This document shows positions 46,152-54,978 of a stretch of DNA of 64,000 nucleotides, piece by piece. The DNA lies in the NCBI RefSeq assembly GCF_010586825.1, contig NZ_JAAAGB010000013.1, forward strand, positions 27,224 through 91,223, in the 5' to 3' direction. Made by a program: the position numbers and the translations under genes. This DNA comes from Draconibacterium mangrovi. Its GTDB lineage: Bacteria; Bacteroidota; Bacteroidia; Bacteroidales; Prolixibacteraceae. Position 1 is the first letter of the stretch, and the number at the start of each line of letters is the position of its first letter. The notes beneath the pieces are model-generated. The model saw only the letters and a program-made list of their open reading frames with translations, made no database searches and had not been told where the DNA came from.

Positions 46152-47149
46152 GAAAGCGACGAACGCATTTGTTCCAAAGCATGCAACTGACTGTTAAAAA
46201 AGCGATTGCGCTCTTTGGCTCCGGTGTGGCTAATTAAGTTTGATTTTGTAATCAGTCCCCGAAAATATTTATCCAATTCAATACAAAAACTCTGATTGGT
46301 TGTATTCAATAAATTAATCACGTTAAAAGTAAGATAGGAACTGTATCCTTTATCTGTGCGAACTAAAATGGTATTGTCATTCAAAACAACTTCATTGTAA
46401 TACAACCTGAAATTGTTCTCCACGCCGTCGGGTTCGCTGCCATAAAGGAATTTAAAGCCTAACTCAGCCTCTTTCTGTATATGATGAATCCACTTCTCCA
46501 TTTTATCAAGCAGGTTCAGCAGGTCTTCTCTGTTTTTAAAAAAGCCGGAGACGTAGTAAAACTCGATCTGGCTAAGCATTATCGTAAACGTGTGATTGTT
46601 CCAAATTTCAATAGTTGGGATCTGTGTAGCAAGTGCCAGAGCTTTTCTTCCATTCACGTAAGCTGTGTTTTGCAGGTCATCAAAACTAAACATCTTCTCT
46701 TTGTACTCAGGAAACCGGAAAAGAGTTTTTTCCCAGAAAAAGACTTTAAAAGCAGCTATTTCAGGCAACTGGAAATAATGGAAAACCGGAGGATCTTTTG
46801 CTGCATAAATGATCTCCCTCTGTTTTGATTCGTGGATACGTTTTGTGTCCTCATACAATTTCGCCAGCCAGTCGCTAACCCTGAAATTATCAGGTTGAAT
46901 AACAGAACAACTAAAATTTACACTCGATAAATCTTCTCCATCTAACTGATCCAACGAAATATTGAAGAAATCTTTCAGCACAAATAATTCTTCGATGGTA
47001 AGTTCTTTCTCCCCTCTTATTCTGCGATAAGCACTGTCCTGACTAATGCCCAATAAACTGGAAACTTCAAAAACAAGTGAGATATTCGGGGACAATTTTT
47101 CTTTTACGAGTTGAAAAAACTCTTTCTGAATAGTACTAACCCGATGCAT
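46148..47149 (-). CDS. HTH regulator with large C-terminal sensor-like domain
   Basis: The first 65 residues form an HTH domain (SLVFEVSSLLGISQDSAYRRIRGEKELTIEELF), then a region of about 260 residues rich in aromatic and charged residues with no motif I recognise. It is probably a transcription factor with its own ligand-sensing or oligomerisation domain. The 3' end overlaps the convergent radical SAM stop by 4 bases, so antisense transcription could couple the two. It is the best candidate regulator of the lipid operon by position, but there is no direct evidence. Confidence 0.72.
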   Translation of the reverse strand: MHRVSTIQKEFFQLVKEKLSPNISLVFEVSSLLGISQDSAYRRIRGEKELTIEELFVLKDFFNISLDQLDGEDLSSVNFSCSVIQPDNFRVSDWLAKLYEDTKRIHESKQREIIYAAKDPPVFHYFQLPEIAAFKVFFWEKTLFRFPEYKEKMFSFDDLQNTAYVNGRKALALATQIPTIEIWNNHTFTIMLSQIEFYYVSGFFKNREDLLNLLDKMEKWIHHIQKEAELGFKFLYGSEPDGVENNFRLYYNEVVLNDNTILVRTDKGYSSYLTFNVINLLNTTNQSFCIELDKYFRGLITKSNLISHTGAKERNRFFNSQLHALEQMRSSLS

Positions 47150-47415
47150 TGATTTAATTTAAAATTTTATCACTTGTTCCATCTTTTACGGCGTGATTTC
47201 AATTTTGATTCATATCAATTGAAATAAATTATAAGTTAAACTAACTCCATTTAACCACGCCTTGCAATCGTACATTGTTAACGGATTTATTAAGTTACTA
47301 ATAGGTAAAAGCCAGATTGTTAATAGGATGGTGATAAATACAGGGTTTATTTTACTGTATCCGATTGACTTAAGTTGTTATTTTTCTTAAATTGTAAATC
47401 ATACAGGGAGGGGAA

Positions 47416-47628
47416 ATGAATATCTTAAAAAATAATGTAGGGACAGTTGTTGGCGTGGTTACAATTCTAACATCAGTAGTTCTGTTTTTTCCAATAGCTT
47501 TTGATAATCAGAGGCTTTACACTATTATTATCTATACATCAATAGCCATATTACTTTTGTTGTTGTTCTTTTTAATATGGATAAATGTTTTCGCAACCGG
47601 CAAGCATAAAAATCATTATCCCGATTAA
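47416..47628 (+). CDS. Small two-helix membrane protein
   Basis: The 70-residue protein has two hydrophobic helices (VGVVTILTSVVLFFPIAF and IIIYTSIAILLLLLFFLIWI) and a short charged tail. I do not recognise it. A strong purine tract, CAGGGAGGGGAA, directly precedes the ATG; it looks like a Shine-Dalgarno sequence, which is unusual in this phylum and supports the start. It lies between the HTH gene and the convergent cobalamin-type MerR gene, and its stop is 11 bases from that gene's end. Confidence 0.55.
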   Translation: MNILKNNVGTVVGVVTILTSVVLFFPIAFDNQRLYTIIIYTSIAILLLLLFFLIWINVFATGKHKNHYPD

Positions 47629-47638
47629 TTCCAAAAGC

Positions 47639-48517
47639 TTATCCGAGGTACTTTTTAAATTCACGATAATCTTTAACTACTTTAAAGTTTCGAGGTAATT
47701 TTGGTGCGTGTTCTTTCACCTGCCAACCTGTTATAAACACCTTTTGGTGCTGATATAATCCTTTTAATTTTTCGAGGTATTCTTCCAGATCTTCTTTTAG
47801 AATAGGACTGATGAATGCCGTAAAAATAAAATCCAGCTCCACATGAGAACGTATCTTTTCCAAATCGGCAAATGGCACAAACTGGCCAAGGTAAATGACA
47901 TTGTACCCCGACTTCGCGGCCAGGTAGGTATAAAACAACAAACTCAATTCGTGTAATTCCTGCTCAGGTAAATAAAACAGAATGTTCTCTCCTTCTTTGT
48001 TGGCAAATCCATAAGCATCAATAGCAACAATTATCTTCTGTCGAATAAAACTGGTAATGTAATGTTCTTGTGCCGGAAAAATAGAACCAACCTGCCAATA
48101 GGTACCAATGCGCTCGAACAAGGCGAAAAATATATTTTGCATGGCTTCTTCAATTCCATACTTCTCGATTATCTCGTTTACCAGCGCCGTAAATCCTGCA
48201 TTATCAAAATTTACCATAAAAAGTAATAGCTGATCGATATAGCCTTCTTCCGATTTTTTAGTTTTGGCCACATCAAGCACGGTTTGTTTTATGTCTGCTT
48301 CTTTCCAGGCGGCAACTTTCGAAATTTTATAACCATTGCGCACCAATAACGAAACATTCAACATTCGTTTCAAATCGTCATCAGTGTAATACCTGATATT
48401 AGTATCGGTTCGTTCAGGCTTGAGCAAATCATATCGTTTCTCCCAAATTCGAATGGTGTGTGCCTTTATACCCGATAAGGTCTCCAAATCTTTTATTGAA
48501 TATCCTTCTGTTTTCAT
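47639..48517 (-). CDS. MerR-family regulator with cobalamin-binding domain, CarH-like
   Basis: The N-terminal MerR HTH (YSIKDLETLSGIKAHTIRIWEKRY) is followed by a helical cobalamin-cap domain and a Rossmann B12 domain. The Wx9EH cap signature is intact (Trp141, Glu151, His152), and a lower-ligand motif ELHELS (His189) replaces ExHxxG with Ser at the last position. The residue after Trp141 is Gln rather than the His of CarH from Thermus. CarH-type proteins bind adenosylcobalamin and release DNA in light or without B12. Whether this one is light- or B12-responsive is inference. The nearby radical SAM enzyme may also use cobalamin. Confidence 0.85.
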   Translation of the reverse strand: MKTEGYSIKDLETLSGIKAHTIRIWEKRYDLLKPERTDTNIRYYTDDDLKRMLNVSLLVRNGYKISKVAAWKEADIKQTVLDVAKTKKSEEGYIDQLLLFMVNFDNAGFTALVNEIIEKYGIEEAMQNIFFALFERIGTYWQVGSIFPAQEHYITSFIRQKIIVAIDAYGFANKEGENILFYLPEQELHELSLLFYTYLAAKSGYNVIYLGQFVPFADLEKIRSHVELDFIFTAFISPILKEDLEEYLEKLKGLYQHQKVFITGWQVKEHAPKLPRNFKVVKDYREFKKYLG

Positions 48518-48704
48518 TTCTCGTGAAATTAAGTTGTCATGCGTATCTAAACTATATTAACAACATTGGCAACAGGTTTTTTGTTTAAGGTTAAAACTAC
48601 AAATAATAAACAAAATTATAATATGTTGCTACAGAAAATAATTTTTTAAAGATTATAGACTGTTTGCTTTAGCATTTTAAATTTTATGTCAATTTTGTAA
48701 GAAA

Positions 48705-49691
48705 ATGCATACCATGTTAAAACGAACTTTATTTCTCGCCCTGTTTTTTGTAGCAGGTTTGCTCACTGTTAATGCACAGAAATACACTATTGTTATCCAC
48801 GGAGGTGCCGGAGTTATGTCGAAAGACAAAATGGATGAAGAGGCCCGCGCCAACTACAAAGCCAAGTTAAACGAAGCACTTGAGTTAGGCGAACAAATGC
48901 TAATGGATGGTGCCGCAGCTACCGATGTTGTGGTGAAGGTGATAAACGTAATGGAAAACTCGCCACTTTTTAATGCCGGCAAAGGAGCCGTATTTACGCA
49001 CGACGGAATAAACGAACTGGATGCTTCCATTATGGAAGGCAAAACATTAAATGCCGGAGCCATTGCTGGCGTGCAGGATATTAAAAACCCGATAAATGCG
49101 GCGCGCGAAGTAATGGACAACTCGGAACATGTAATGCTAAGCGGAAAGGGTGCTTCGGAATTTGCAAAAAAACAGGGACTTGAAATCGTTCCTAACAAAT
49201 ATTTTTACACTGAGCACCGTTACCAGTCGCTGCAAAGTTTATTAAAACGCGAACGCGAGCGCACCCAAAAAGACAATACGGGAACAGTTGGTTGCGTAGT
49301 TCTCGACACACATGGAAATTTATGCGCAGGTACATCAACCGGCGGAATGACCAACAAAAAGTATGGCCGCATTGGCGACGCACCAATTATTGGAGCCGGT
49401 ACCTACGCCAACAATAAAACATGTGCTGTTTCGTGCACCGGTCATGGCGAATACTACATTCGGCTGGGTTTTGCCCGCGACATTTCGGCAATGATGGAAT
49501 ACCAAAACCTGAGTGTTACCGAGGCCTGTAAAAAAGAAATCGACAAATTAAGCGAACTTGAAGGCACCGGCGGTGTTATTGCAGTTGATGCCGAGGGTAA
49601 TATTGCCATGGAATTTAACACCAGCGGAATGTTTCGTGGTTACATAAAATCAAGCGGCGAAAAAGAAATTGCTATTTTTAAAAACGAATAA
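48705..49691 (+). CDS. Isoaspartyl peptidase/L-asparaginase (Ntn hydrolase), secreted
   Basis: A signal peptide (LKRTLFLALFFVAGLLTVNA) precedes YTIVIHGGAGV, PLFNAGKGAVF and the autocleavage site KDNTGTVGC, where the Thr of GTVG becomes the N-terminal nucleophile of the beta subunit. GDAPIIGAGTYANN and a C-terminal region with AVDAEGNIAMEFN are typical. Type-2 asparaginases hydrolyse isoaspartyl peptides and L-asparagine. The start could be the ATG at 48705 or 48714; both leave the signal intact. It lies 43 bases before the BatA-type gene. Confidence 0.9.
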   Translation: MHTMLKRTLFLALFFVAGLLTVNAQKYTIVIHGGAGVMSKDKMDEEARANYKAKLNEALELGEQMLMDGAAATDVVVKVINVMENSPLFNAGKGAVFTHDGINELDASIMEGKTLNAGAIAGVQDIKNPINAAREVMDNSEHVMLSGKGASEFAKKQGLEIVPNKYFYTEHRYQSLQSLLKRERERTQKDNTGTVGCVVLDTHGNLCAGTSTGGMTNKKYGRIGDAPIIGAGTYANNKTCAVSCTGHGEYYIRLGFARDISAMMEYQNLSVTEACKKEIDKLSELEGTGGVIAVDAEGNIAMEFNTSGMFRGYIKSSGEKEIAIFKNE

Positions 49692-49733
49692 TAAACTGAG
49701 GTCCCAAAATATAAAGACACAGCAATAAACGGC

Positions 49734-51788
49734 ATGAAGTTTCTTTATCCAACATTTTTGTTTGCACTACTGGCTGTTGCCATCCCAATATTGATACACT
49801 TGTTTAGCTTCAAGCGTTATAAGACCGTGTATTTTAGCAACGTCAGTTTTTTAAAAGACATCAAAAATGAATCGAAAAAGAAATCGAGACTAAAACAATT
49901 ACTCCTTCTTGCCGCTCGAATTCTTACCATCATTTTCCTGGTTTTCGCCTTTGCCCAGCCTTTTATTCCAACTAACGACGATGCGCAGAAACAAAGCAAA
50001 CAGTTGGTGGCCGTTTATATCGACAATTCCTTTTCAATGAATGCCCTCTCGGAACAGGGGCAACTGCTGGAAGTGGCGCGCAATAAAGCACTCGAAATTT
50101 GTATGGCCTACCCTCCCGGAACAAAATTCAGGTTATTTACCAACGATTTAAATCCGAAACACCAGCATATTTTTAATAAGGAACAGTTTATTCAGCAAGT
50201 CTCAGGTATTCAGGCCAGCCCAACGGTGGTGCCGCTGTCTATCATCTACAACCGCTTTGCCGGCGAATTGAACGATAACGAGGCCGATAAAAACCTGTAT
50301 TTTATTTCCGATTTTCAACGCAGCATTACCGACATCGACAATTTCTCGGATAACGGAGTATTCAGCTATTACCTGCCGCTGGTTCCCAACGAAGTGGCCA
50401 ATCTTTATATTGATTCGTGCTGGGTGGAATATCCTGCTCATGGTTTGGGGCAGGAAGAAAATATGTTCGTACGCATTAAAAACAGCTCTAACCAGAATTA
50501 CCAGAATTTGCCCTTAAAGCTGTTCCTGAACGACTCAATAAAATCAATAACCAATTTCTCGGTTGAGGCACAAAACGAAATCATTGCCAACCTTAAATAC
50601 AACAATACGAGCAGTGGAGCGCAGTTGGGAAAAATAGAGATCACAGATTATCCATTTACACACGACAACAACTGGTACATCAGTTATTTTGTGGAACCGA
50701 AACTAAAAGCACTGGCACTTTACACCGATGCCACGGACTCGCAGGAAGGGCTGAATTATTTACGTGCTTTATTTAATAACGACGATTACGTGGTGCTCGA
50801 CGAAATGAACCGGCAAAACCTGCAAGCCAACCGATTGAGCGACTACAACACCATATTTTTAGTGAACATCGACAATTTCTCAAGCGGCTTGTTAAACGAG
50901 CTGGAATCTGTTGTAAGCGCAGGAACTTCGGTGGTTCTGTTCCCGAAATGGATAAGTGACATGAGTGCCGGAAACCGTTTACTGGCAACGTTCGGAGCAA
51001 ATCGTATGGCTCGTATCGATTCCACAAAACAGGATATTTCGGCTATTGATTACGAGAATAAGTTTTATGCCGATGTTTTCAAAAAGCGGGAAGAAAATCC
51101 GGTTTTGCCACAGGTTGATGGGCACTTTCGTTTTGCACAAACTATGCAAACCGATGAGCACACACTGCTGGCTTTTCAAAATGGCGACAAAGCACTTTCG
51201 CAACTCAATTACCAGGATGGGAAAGTATGGGTATTTGCATTTCCGCTGTCGCAAAAAAACGAATCGTTTGCCCGCGATGTGCTTTTTGTACCAACACTTT
51301 ACAACATTGTATTGAATAGTTTACCCAAACAGGAAATGTCGTTTATTGTTGGTAAAAACAGCTTTATCAACCTGCCCCGAAACCTGACCGTTGACCTGAA
51401 TTCATCCATAGAAATTAAGCACGCCGGAACCGATGAAAAATTTATTCCTGTAAAAAATATAAACGGCAGAAATATTCGTCTCGAATTTGGCGAACAGATA
51501 ACCACCGATGGTCATTACCTGATTGAAAACGATGATAATACCATTGCGTCAATGGCCTTCAACTATAATCGTTTGGAATCGGATTTGCGCTATTTCCAGA
51601 CAAACGAACTGAACACCCGTCTGCAAACCAATCAGCTTACAAATGCTACGGTTATTGAGGAAGTTGACCGTAATTTTTCAGAAATATTCGACAACATTCA
51701 AAATGGCCGTCAATTGTGGAAATGGTGTTTACTGCTGGCATTGTTCTTTATTCTGTGTGAGGTGCTAATTGCACGTTTCTGGAAATAG
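49734..51788 (+). CDS. BatA-type membrane protein with N-terminal vWA-like motif
   Basis: The BatA N-terminal domain begins FLYPTFLFALLAVAIPILIHLFSFKRYKTVYFSNV. A second helix (LLLLAARILTIIFLVFAFAQPF) leads into a von Willebrand A-like domain with the metal-site motif VYIDNSFSMNAL. A second Rossmann-like domain and a C-terminal transmembrane helix (KWCLLLALFFILCEVLIARFW) follow. This layout is common in Bacteroidota proteins of the DUF4159/Bat type, often involved with envelope stress or gliding-related machinery. The role here is not known. Confidence 0.85.
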   Translation: MKFLYPTFLFALLAVAIPILIHLFSFKRYKTVYFSNVSFLKDIKNESKKKSRLKQLLLLAARILTIIFLVFAFAQPFIPTNDDAQKQSKQLVAVYIDNSFSMNALSEQGQLLEVARNKALEICMAYPPGTKFRLFTNDLNPKHQHIFNKEQFIQQVSGIQASPTVVPLSIIYNRFAGELNDNEADKNLYFISDFQRSITDIDNFSDNGVFSYYLPLVPNEVANLYIDSCWVEYPAHGLGQEENMFVRIKNSSNQNYQNLPLKLFLNDSIKSITNFSVEAQNEIIANLKYNNTSSGAQLGKIEITDYPFTHDNNWYISYFVEPKLKALALYTDATDSQEGLNYLRALFNNDDYVVLDEMNRQNLQANRLSDYNTIFLVNIDNFSSGLLNELESVVSAGTSVVLFPKWISDMSAGNRLLATFGANRMARIDSTKQDISAIDYENKFYADVFKKREENPVLPQVDGHFRFAQTMQTDEHTLLAFQNGDKALSQLNYQDGKVWVFAFPLSQKNESFARDVLFVPTLYNIVLNSLPKQEMSFIVGKNSFINLPRNLTVDLNSSIEIKHAGTDEKFIPVKNINGRNIRLEFGEQITTDGHYLIENDDNTIASMAFNYNRLESDLRYFQTNELNTRLQTNQLTNATVIEEVDRNFSEIFDNIQNGRQLWKWCLLLALFFILCEVLIARFWK

Positions 51789-51903
51789 GGAAAACACTCG
51801 TATCCGCTCAATTAGCTGATTTTTCTCACTGCTTTTTAACACCACTACTCCCGTTGCTTTTTCAGCGCAAAAATCGTAATTCTGCATTAAAATAAGTTCA
51901 CGG

Positions 51904-51983
51904 TTTCTCGCAGATTACGTAAATCCGCGCAAATAATAATCCCAAGAGGAGTTTCAGCGTAATTCAGCGTTATCTGTGAGAAA
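51904..51983. repeat. Inverted-repeat element, CGCAGAT family
   Basis: TTTCTCGCAGAT at 51904-51915 pairs with ATCTGTGAGAAA at 51972-51983, with one G-U wobble. The interior AAATCCGCG recalls the element at 18416-18488. It lies 28 bases before the rocD ATG and could therefore form part of the leader. Confidence 0.55.
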
Positions 51984-52011
51984 TCAAACGACGATTATAA
52001 AAAGCTACACT

Positions 52012-53235
52012 ATGACTAAATTAAGTTCTGCAGACTACATGGCCAAAGAGGATAAATTTGGCGCTCACAATTACCATCCGCTACCGGTTGTTCTATCGAA
52101 AGGCGAAGGCGTTTTTGTATGGGATGTTGAGGGTAAAAAGTATTTCGATTTTCTGGCCGCGTATTCAGCTGTAAACCAGGGGCACTGTCACCCAAAAATT
52201 ATTGATGCACTTACCGAACAGGCAAAAACACTGGCATTAACGTCGAGGGCATTTTACAACGACGTATTGGGCGAATGGGAAGAGTATATGACCAAGCTGT
52301 TTGGTTACGATAAAATGTTGCCGATGAACTCGGGGGCCGAAGCGGATGAAACAGCTTTGAAACTAATTCGCAAATGGGCCTATAAAGTAAAAGGTATTCC
52401 AACAAACGAAGCCAAAATTGTGGTTTGCGACGGTAATTTTCACGGACGTACGATCACCATCATTTCCATGTCGAGCGATCCGGATGCTTACAGTCATTAT
52501 GGTCCTTACACGCCCGGTTTTGTAAATATACCGTACAACGATCTTGATCGATTGGAAGAAGAGTTGCAGGATCCGAATGTGGCAGGATTTCTTGTGGAAC
52601 CGATTCAGGCAGAGGCAGGCGTTTATGTTCCTGAAGATGGTTACCTTAAAAAAGCAAGTGAGTTGTGTAAAAAATACAACGTACTATTTGTTGCCGACGA
52701 AGTACAGACCGGTTTGGCCCGCACAGGAAAAATGCTGGCTTGCGATCATGAAAATGTTCGGCCCGATATTTTGGTGCTGGGGAAAGCCGTTTCGGGCGGA
52801 ATTTACCCGGTGTCGTGTGTGCTGGCCGATGATGAAATTATGCTGACCATAAAACCCGGAGAGCATGGCAGTACTTACGGCGGTAACCCGATTGCTGGAA
52901 AAGTCGCCATGGCGGCACTCGATGTTATTCAGGAAGAAAACCTTGTTGAAAATGCAGAACGATTGGGCAAAATCTTCCGCGAAGAAATGAGATCGATTGA
53001 TTCTCCATTAGTTGAAGTGGTGCGCGGCAAAGGATTACTAAACGCCGTAGCTATTAAACCAATAAATGGAAAAACCGCCTGGGATGTGTGTCTGGCCCTA
53101 AAAGAAAACGGACTGATTGCCAAACCAACGCACGAGCATATCATTCGTTTTACGCCTCCTTTGGTTATTACCGAAGAACAATTGATGGAAGCGATTGAAA
53201 TCATTAAAACTACTTTGAAAGAATTTGAAGTTTAA
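52012..53235 (+). CDS. rocD: Ornithine--oxo-acid transaminase
   Basis: This class III PLP aminotransferase converts ornithine and 2-oxoglutarate to glutamate semialdehyde and glutamate. Recognisable features are [23 protein letters not shown] N-terminal residues ([17 protein letters not shown]), [36 protein letters not shown], the Asp of [14 protein letters not shown] and the PLP lysine [32 protein letters not shown] follows. The ATG at 52012 gives 407 residues, the normal length. It is followed by a perfect hairpin and the convergent oxyR gene. Confidence 0.95.
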   Translation: MTKLSSADYMAKEDKFGAHNYHPLPVVLSKGEGVFVWDVEGKKYFDFLAAYSAVNQGHCHPKIIDALTEQAKTLALTSRAFYNDVLGEWEEYMTKLFGYDKMLPMNSGAEADETALKLIRKWAYKVKGIPTNEAKIVVCDGNFHGRTITIISMSSDPDAYSHYGPYTPGFVNIPYNDLDRLEEELQDPNVAGFLVEPIQAEAGVYVPEDGYLKKASELCKKYNVLFVADEVQTGLARTGKMLACDHENVRPDILVLGKAVSGGIYPVSCVLADDEIMLTIKPGEHGSTYGGNPIAGKVAMAALDVIQEENLVENAERLGKIFREEMRSIDSPLVEVVRGKGLLNAVAIKPINGKTAWDVCLALKENGLIAKPTHEHIIRFTPPLVITEEQLMEAIEIIKTTLKEFEV

Positions 53236-53240
53236 TGTAT

Positions 53241-53283
53241 AGTATAGTGATACTATCAATTGAATTGATAGTATCACTATACT
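53241..53283. terminator. Perfect 20-bp inverted repeat between rocD and oxyR
   Basis: AGTATAGTGATACTATCAAT (53241-53260) and its exact complement (53264-53283) surround a 3-base loop TGA. Each arm itself contains a smaller dyad (AGTAT/ATACT). The element sits 5 bases after the rocD stop and 13 bases before the oxyR stop, so it probably ends transcription of both genes. There is no T-run, so it is an atypical terminator or a regulator-binding site. Confidence 0.6.
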
Positions 53284-53296
53284 TCCTTTCAACTAA

Positions 53297-54220
53297 TTAC
53301 AACCTGATAGCAAATTTTTTCAAACGCTCGTCAATCATTTCATCCGGAATAATAGCTTTGAATGCGTCTCCTACTTCGTTTAAAATCCGCTCCTTTACAA
53401 AATTCTTGTGAATAACAATCGACACCTCACGAATCGCCGGAGGGTCTTTAATTTCGCGTACATTTTTGCGCTGTTCATCATTTAACAAAGGCAAATGCAA
53501 TTCGGGAATTAAAGTATAACCACCGTTCAAATCAACAATACGTACCAACGTATCAATACTTCCGGCTTCAAAAATATGATTGTATGGCAGCTTGGTGGTG
53601 CAGAAATTAAAAACCTGGTCGCGTAAACAATGCCCTTCTTCCAGCACCCACAATTTCTCCTGCGGCATATTTGTAGGGTTCAGCGGAACATCTTTCAGCG
53701 GATGATCGGCAGCAAAATAAGCATAAAAACGTTCGTAAAATAAAGGTATCTCCAAAAAATCAGGTTCATCAAGCGGTGTCGCCGCGATAAACATATCTAT
53801 CCGGTCTTTTTTAAGCGTTTCAACCAGCGTTGCCGTGTTCATCTCCGAAATGGTAAGTTGCACTGTTGGGCAGCTTTCACCAAACGATTTAATAAAACGA
53901 GGCACGAGGTAGTTGGCCAAAGTGGGGATAACACCAACATGTAACGCCCCACTCAACGAATCGGTTTCATTCGATACCAGTTCGCCTATTTTCCGTATCT
54001 CTTTTATCGAGCGTTCGGCCTGTTCAATAATCTTTTTACCCAAGGCAGTTGGCTCTATCGGATGTTTCGAGCGGTCGAAAATATCAACTTCCAGCTCGGC
54101 CTCCAGCTTTTGTATCATCGTACTTAATGTGGGTTGTGTAACCCCGCATTGTTTCGATGCAGTTACAAAATGCCTGTATTTATTCACCGCCAGAATATAT
54201 TCCAATTGTTGCAATGTCAT
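53297..54220 (-). CDS. oxyR: LysR-type peroxide regulator OxyR
   Basis: The N-terminal LysR HTH (MTLQQLEYILAVNKYRHFVTASKQCGVTQPTLS begins the protein, from the ATG at 54220) precedes a substrate-binding-like domain. The sensing motif LEEGHCLRDQVFNFC has the two reactive cysteines at Cys198 and Cys207, nine residues apart, exactly as in E. coli OxyR (199 and 208). H2O2 forms a disulfide between them and switches the protein to activate antioxidant genes. It is divergent from ahpC-ahpF, its expected target, with 123 bases between the starts. Confidence 0.95.
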   Translation of the reverse strand: MTLQQLEYILAVNKYRHFVTASKQCGVTQPTLSTMIQKLEAELEVDIFDRSKHPIEPTALGKKIIEQAERSIKEIRKIGELVSNETDSLSGALHVGVIPTLANYLVPRFIKSFGESCPTVQLTISEMNTATLVETLKKDRIDMFIAATPLDEPDFLEIPLFYERFYAYFAADHPLKDVPLNPTNMPQEKLWVLEEGHCLRDQVFNFCTTKLPYNHIFEAGSIDTLVRIVDLNGGYTLIPELHLPLLNDEQRKNVREIKDPPAIREVSIVIHKNFVKERILNEVGDAFKAIIPDEMIDERLKKFAIRL

Positions 54221-54258
54221 AATATTGATTTTATCAATACAAATATACATTTTATCTG

Positions 54259-54290
54259 TTTGATTAATATAAACGCACGCATTATGTTTG
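54259..54290 (+). promoter_or_regulatory. Promoter of ahpC-ahpF
   Basis: TTTG (54259-54262) and TATGTTTG (54283-54290) are separated by 20 bases, matching the Bacteroidota consensus. AT-rich dyads such as GATTTTATCAATAC just upstream (around 54225-54245) are placed where OxyR could bind, but no consensus operator is certain. Confidence 0.7.
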
Positions 54291-54343
54291 CATCAGAAAT
54301 TATAAGAAACACAATTAAGTTAAATATTTAAAGAAAAAAAACT

Positions 54344-54907
54344 ATGTCACAAATTGGGAAACAAGTAGTAGATTTTGAAGTACAGGCATTTGCAAACAAC
54401 GCTTTCAAAACAGTAAAAAAAGAAGATGTATTAGGTAAATGGTCGATCTTTTTCTTCTACCCTGCCGATTTCACATTCGTGTGTCCAACCGAATTGGAAG
54501 ACCTGGCTAACAAGTACGAAGAATTTAAAGCTACCGGCGCCGAGATTTATTCGGTTTCAACTGATACACACTTTGTACACAAAGCATGGCACGACACTTC
54601 AGCTACAATTAAAAAAATCAAATACCCGATGTTGGCCGATCCAACAGGCGTTTTGTCGCGTGGGTTTGATGTAATGATTGAAGAAGCAGGTCTGGCTGAG
54701 CGTGGAACCTTTATTGTAAATCCACAAGGCGAAATTGTTGCTTATGAAGTGGTAGCCGGAAACGTTGGTCGAAATGCAGACGAGCTGCTTCGTCGTTTGA
54801 AAGCATTGCAGTTTGTTGCCGAAAACCCATCGGAAGTTTGTCCTGCAAAATGGGAAGAAGGACAGAAAACATTAGAGCCAAGCATCGACCTAGTTGGTGT
54901 GATCTAA
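54344..54907 (+). CDS. ahpC: Peroxiredoxin AhpC
   Basis: This 187-residue typical 2-Cys peroxiredoxin has the peroxidatic Cys47 in DFTFVCPTELEDL and the resolving Cys166 in PSEVCPAKWEEG. It reduces H2O2 and organic hydroperoxides and is recycled by AhpF. It is directly downstream of the OxyR-linked promoter and 71 bases before ahpF. A hairpin lies between them. Confidence 0.97.
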   Translation: MSQIGKQVVDFEVQAFANNAFKTVKKEDVLGKWSIFFFYPADFTFVCPTELEDLANKYEEFKATGAEIYSVSTDTHFVHKAWHDTSATIKKIKYPMLADPTGVLSRGFDVMIEEAGLAERGTFIVNPQGEIVAYEVVAGNVGRNADELLRRLKALQFVAENPSEVCPAKWEEGQKTLEPSIDLVGVI

Positions 54908-54938
54908 TAAACGTCTCAAAAATAAATCTTTAAAAATC

Positions 54939-54963
54939 AGGAGCAGTGTTTTCGGCTGCTCCT
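54939..54963 (+). terminator. Intercistronic hairpin between ahpC and ahpF
   Basis: AGGAGCAG (54939-54946) pairs with CTGCTCCT (54956-54963) around a 9-base loop, followed by only three T residues. It may act as a partial terminator or an mRNA-stabilising element giving more AhpC than AhpF. Confidence 0.55.
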
Positions 54964-54978
54964 TTAAAAACCAAAGTC

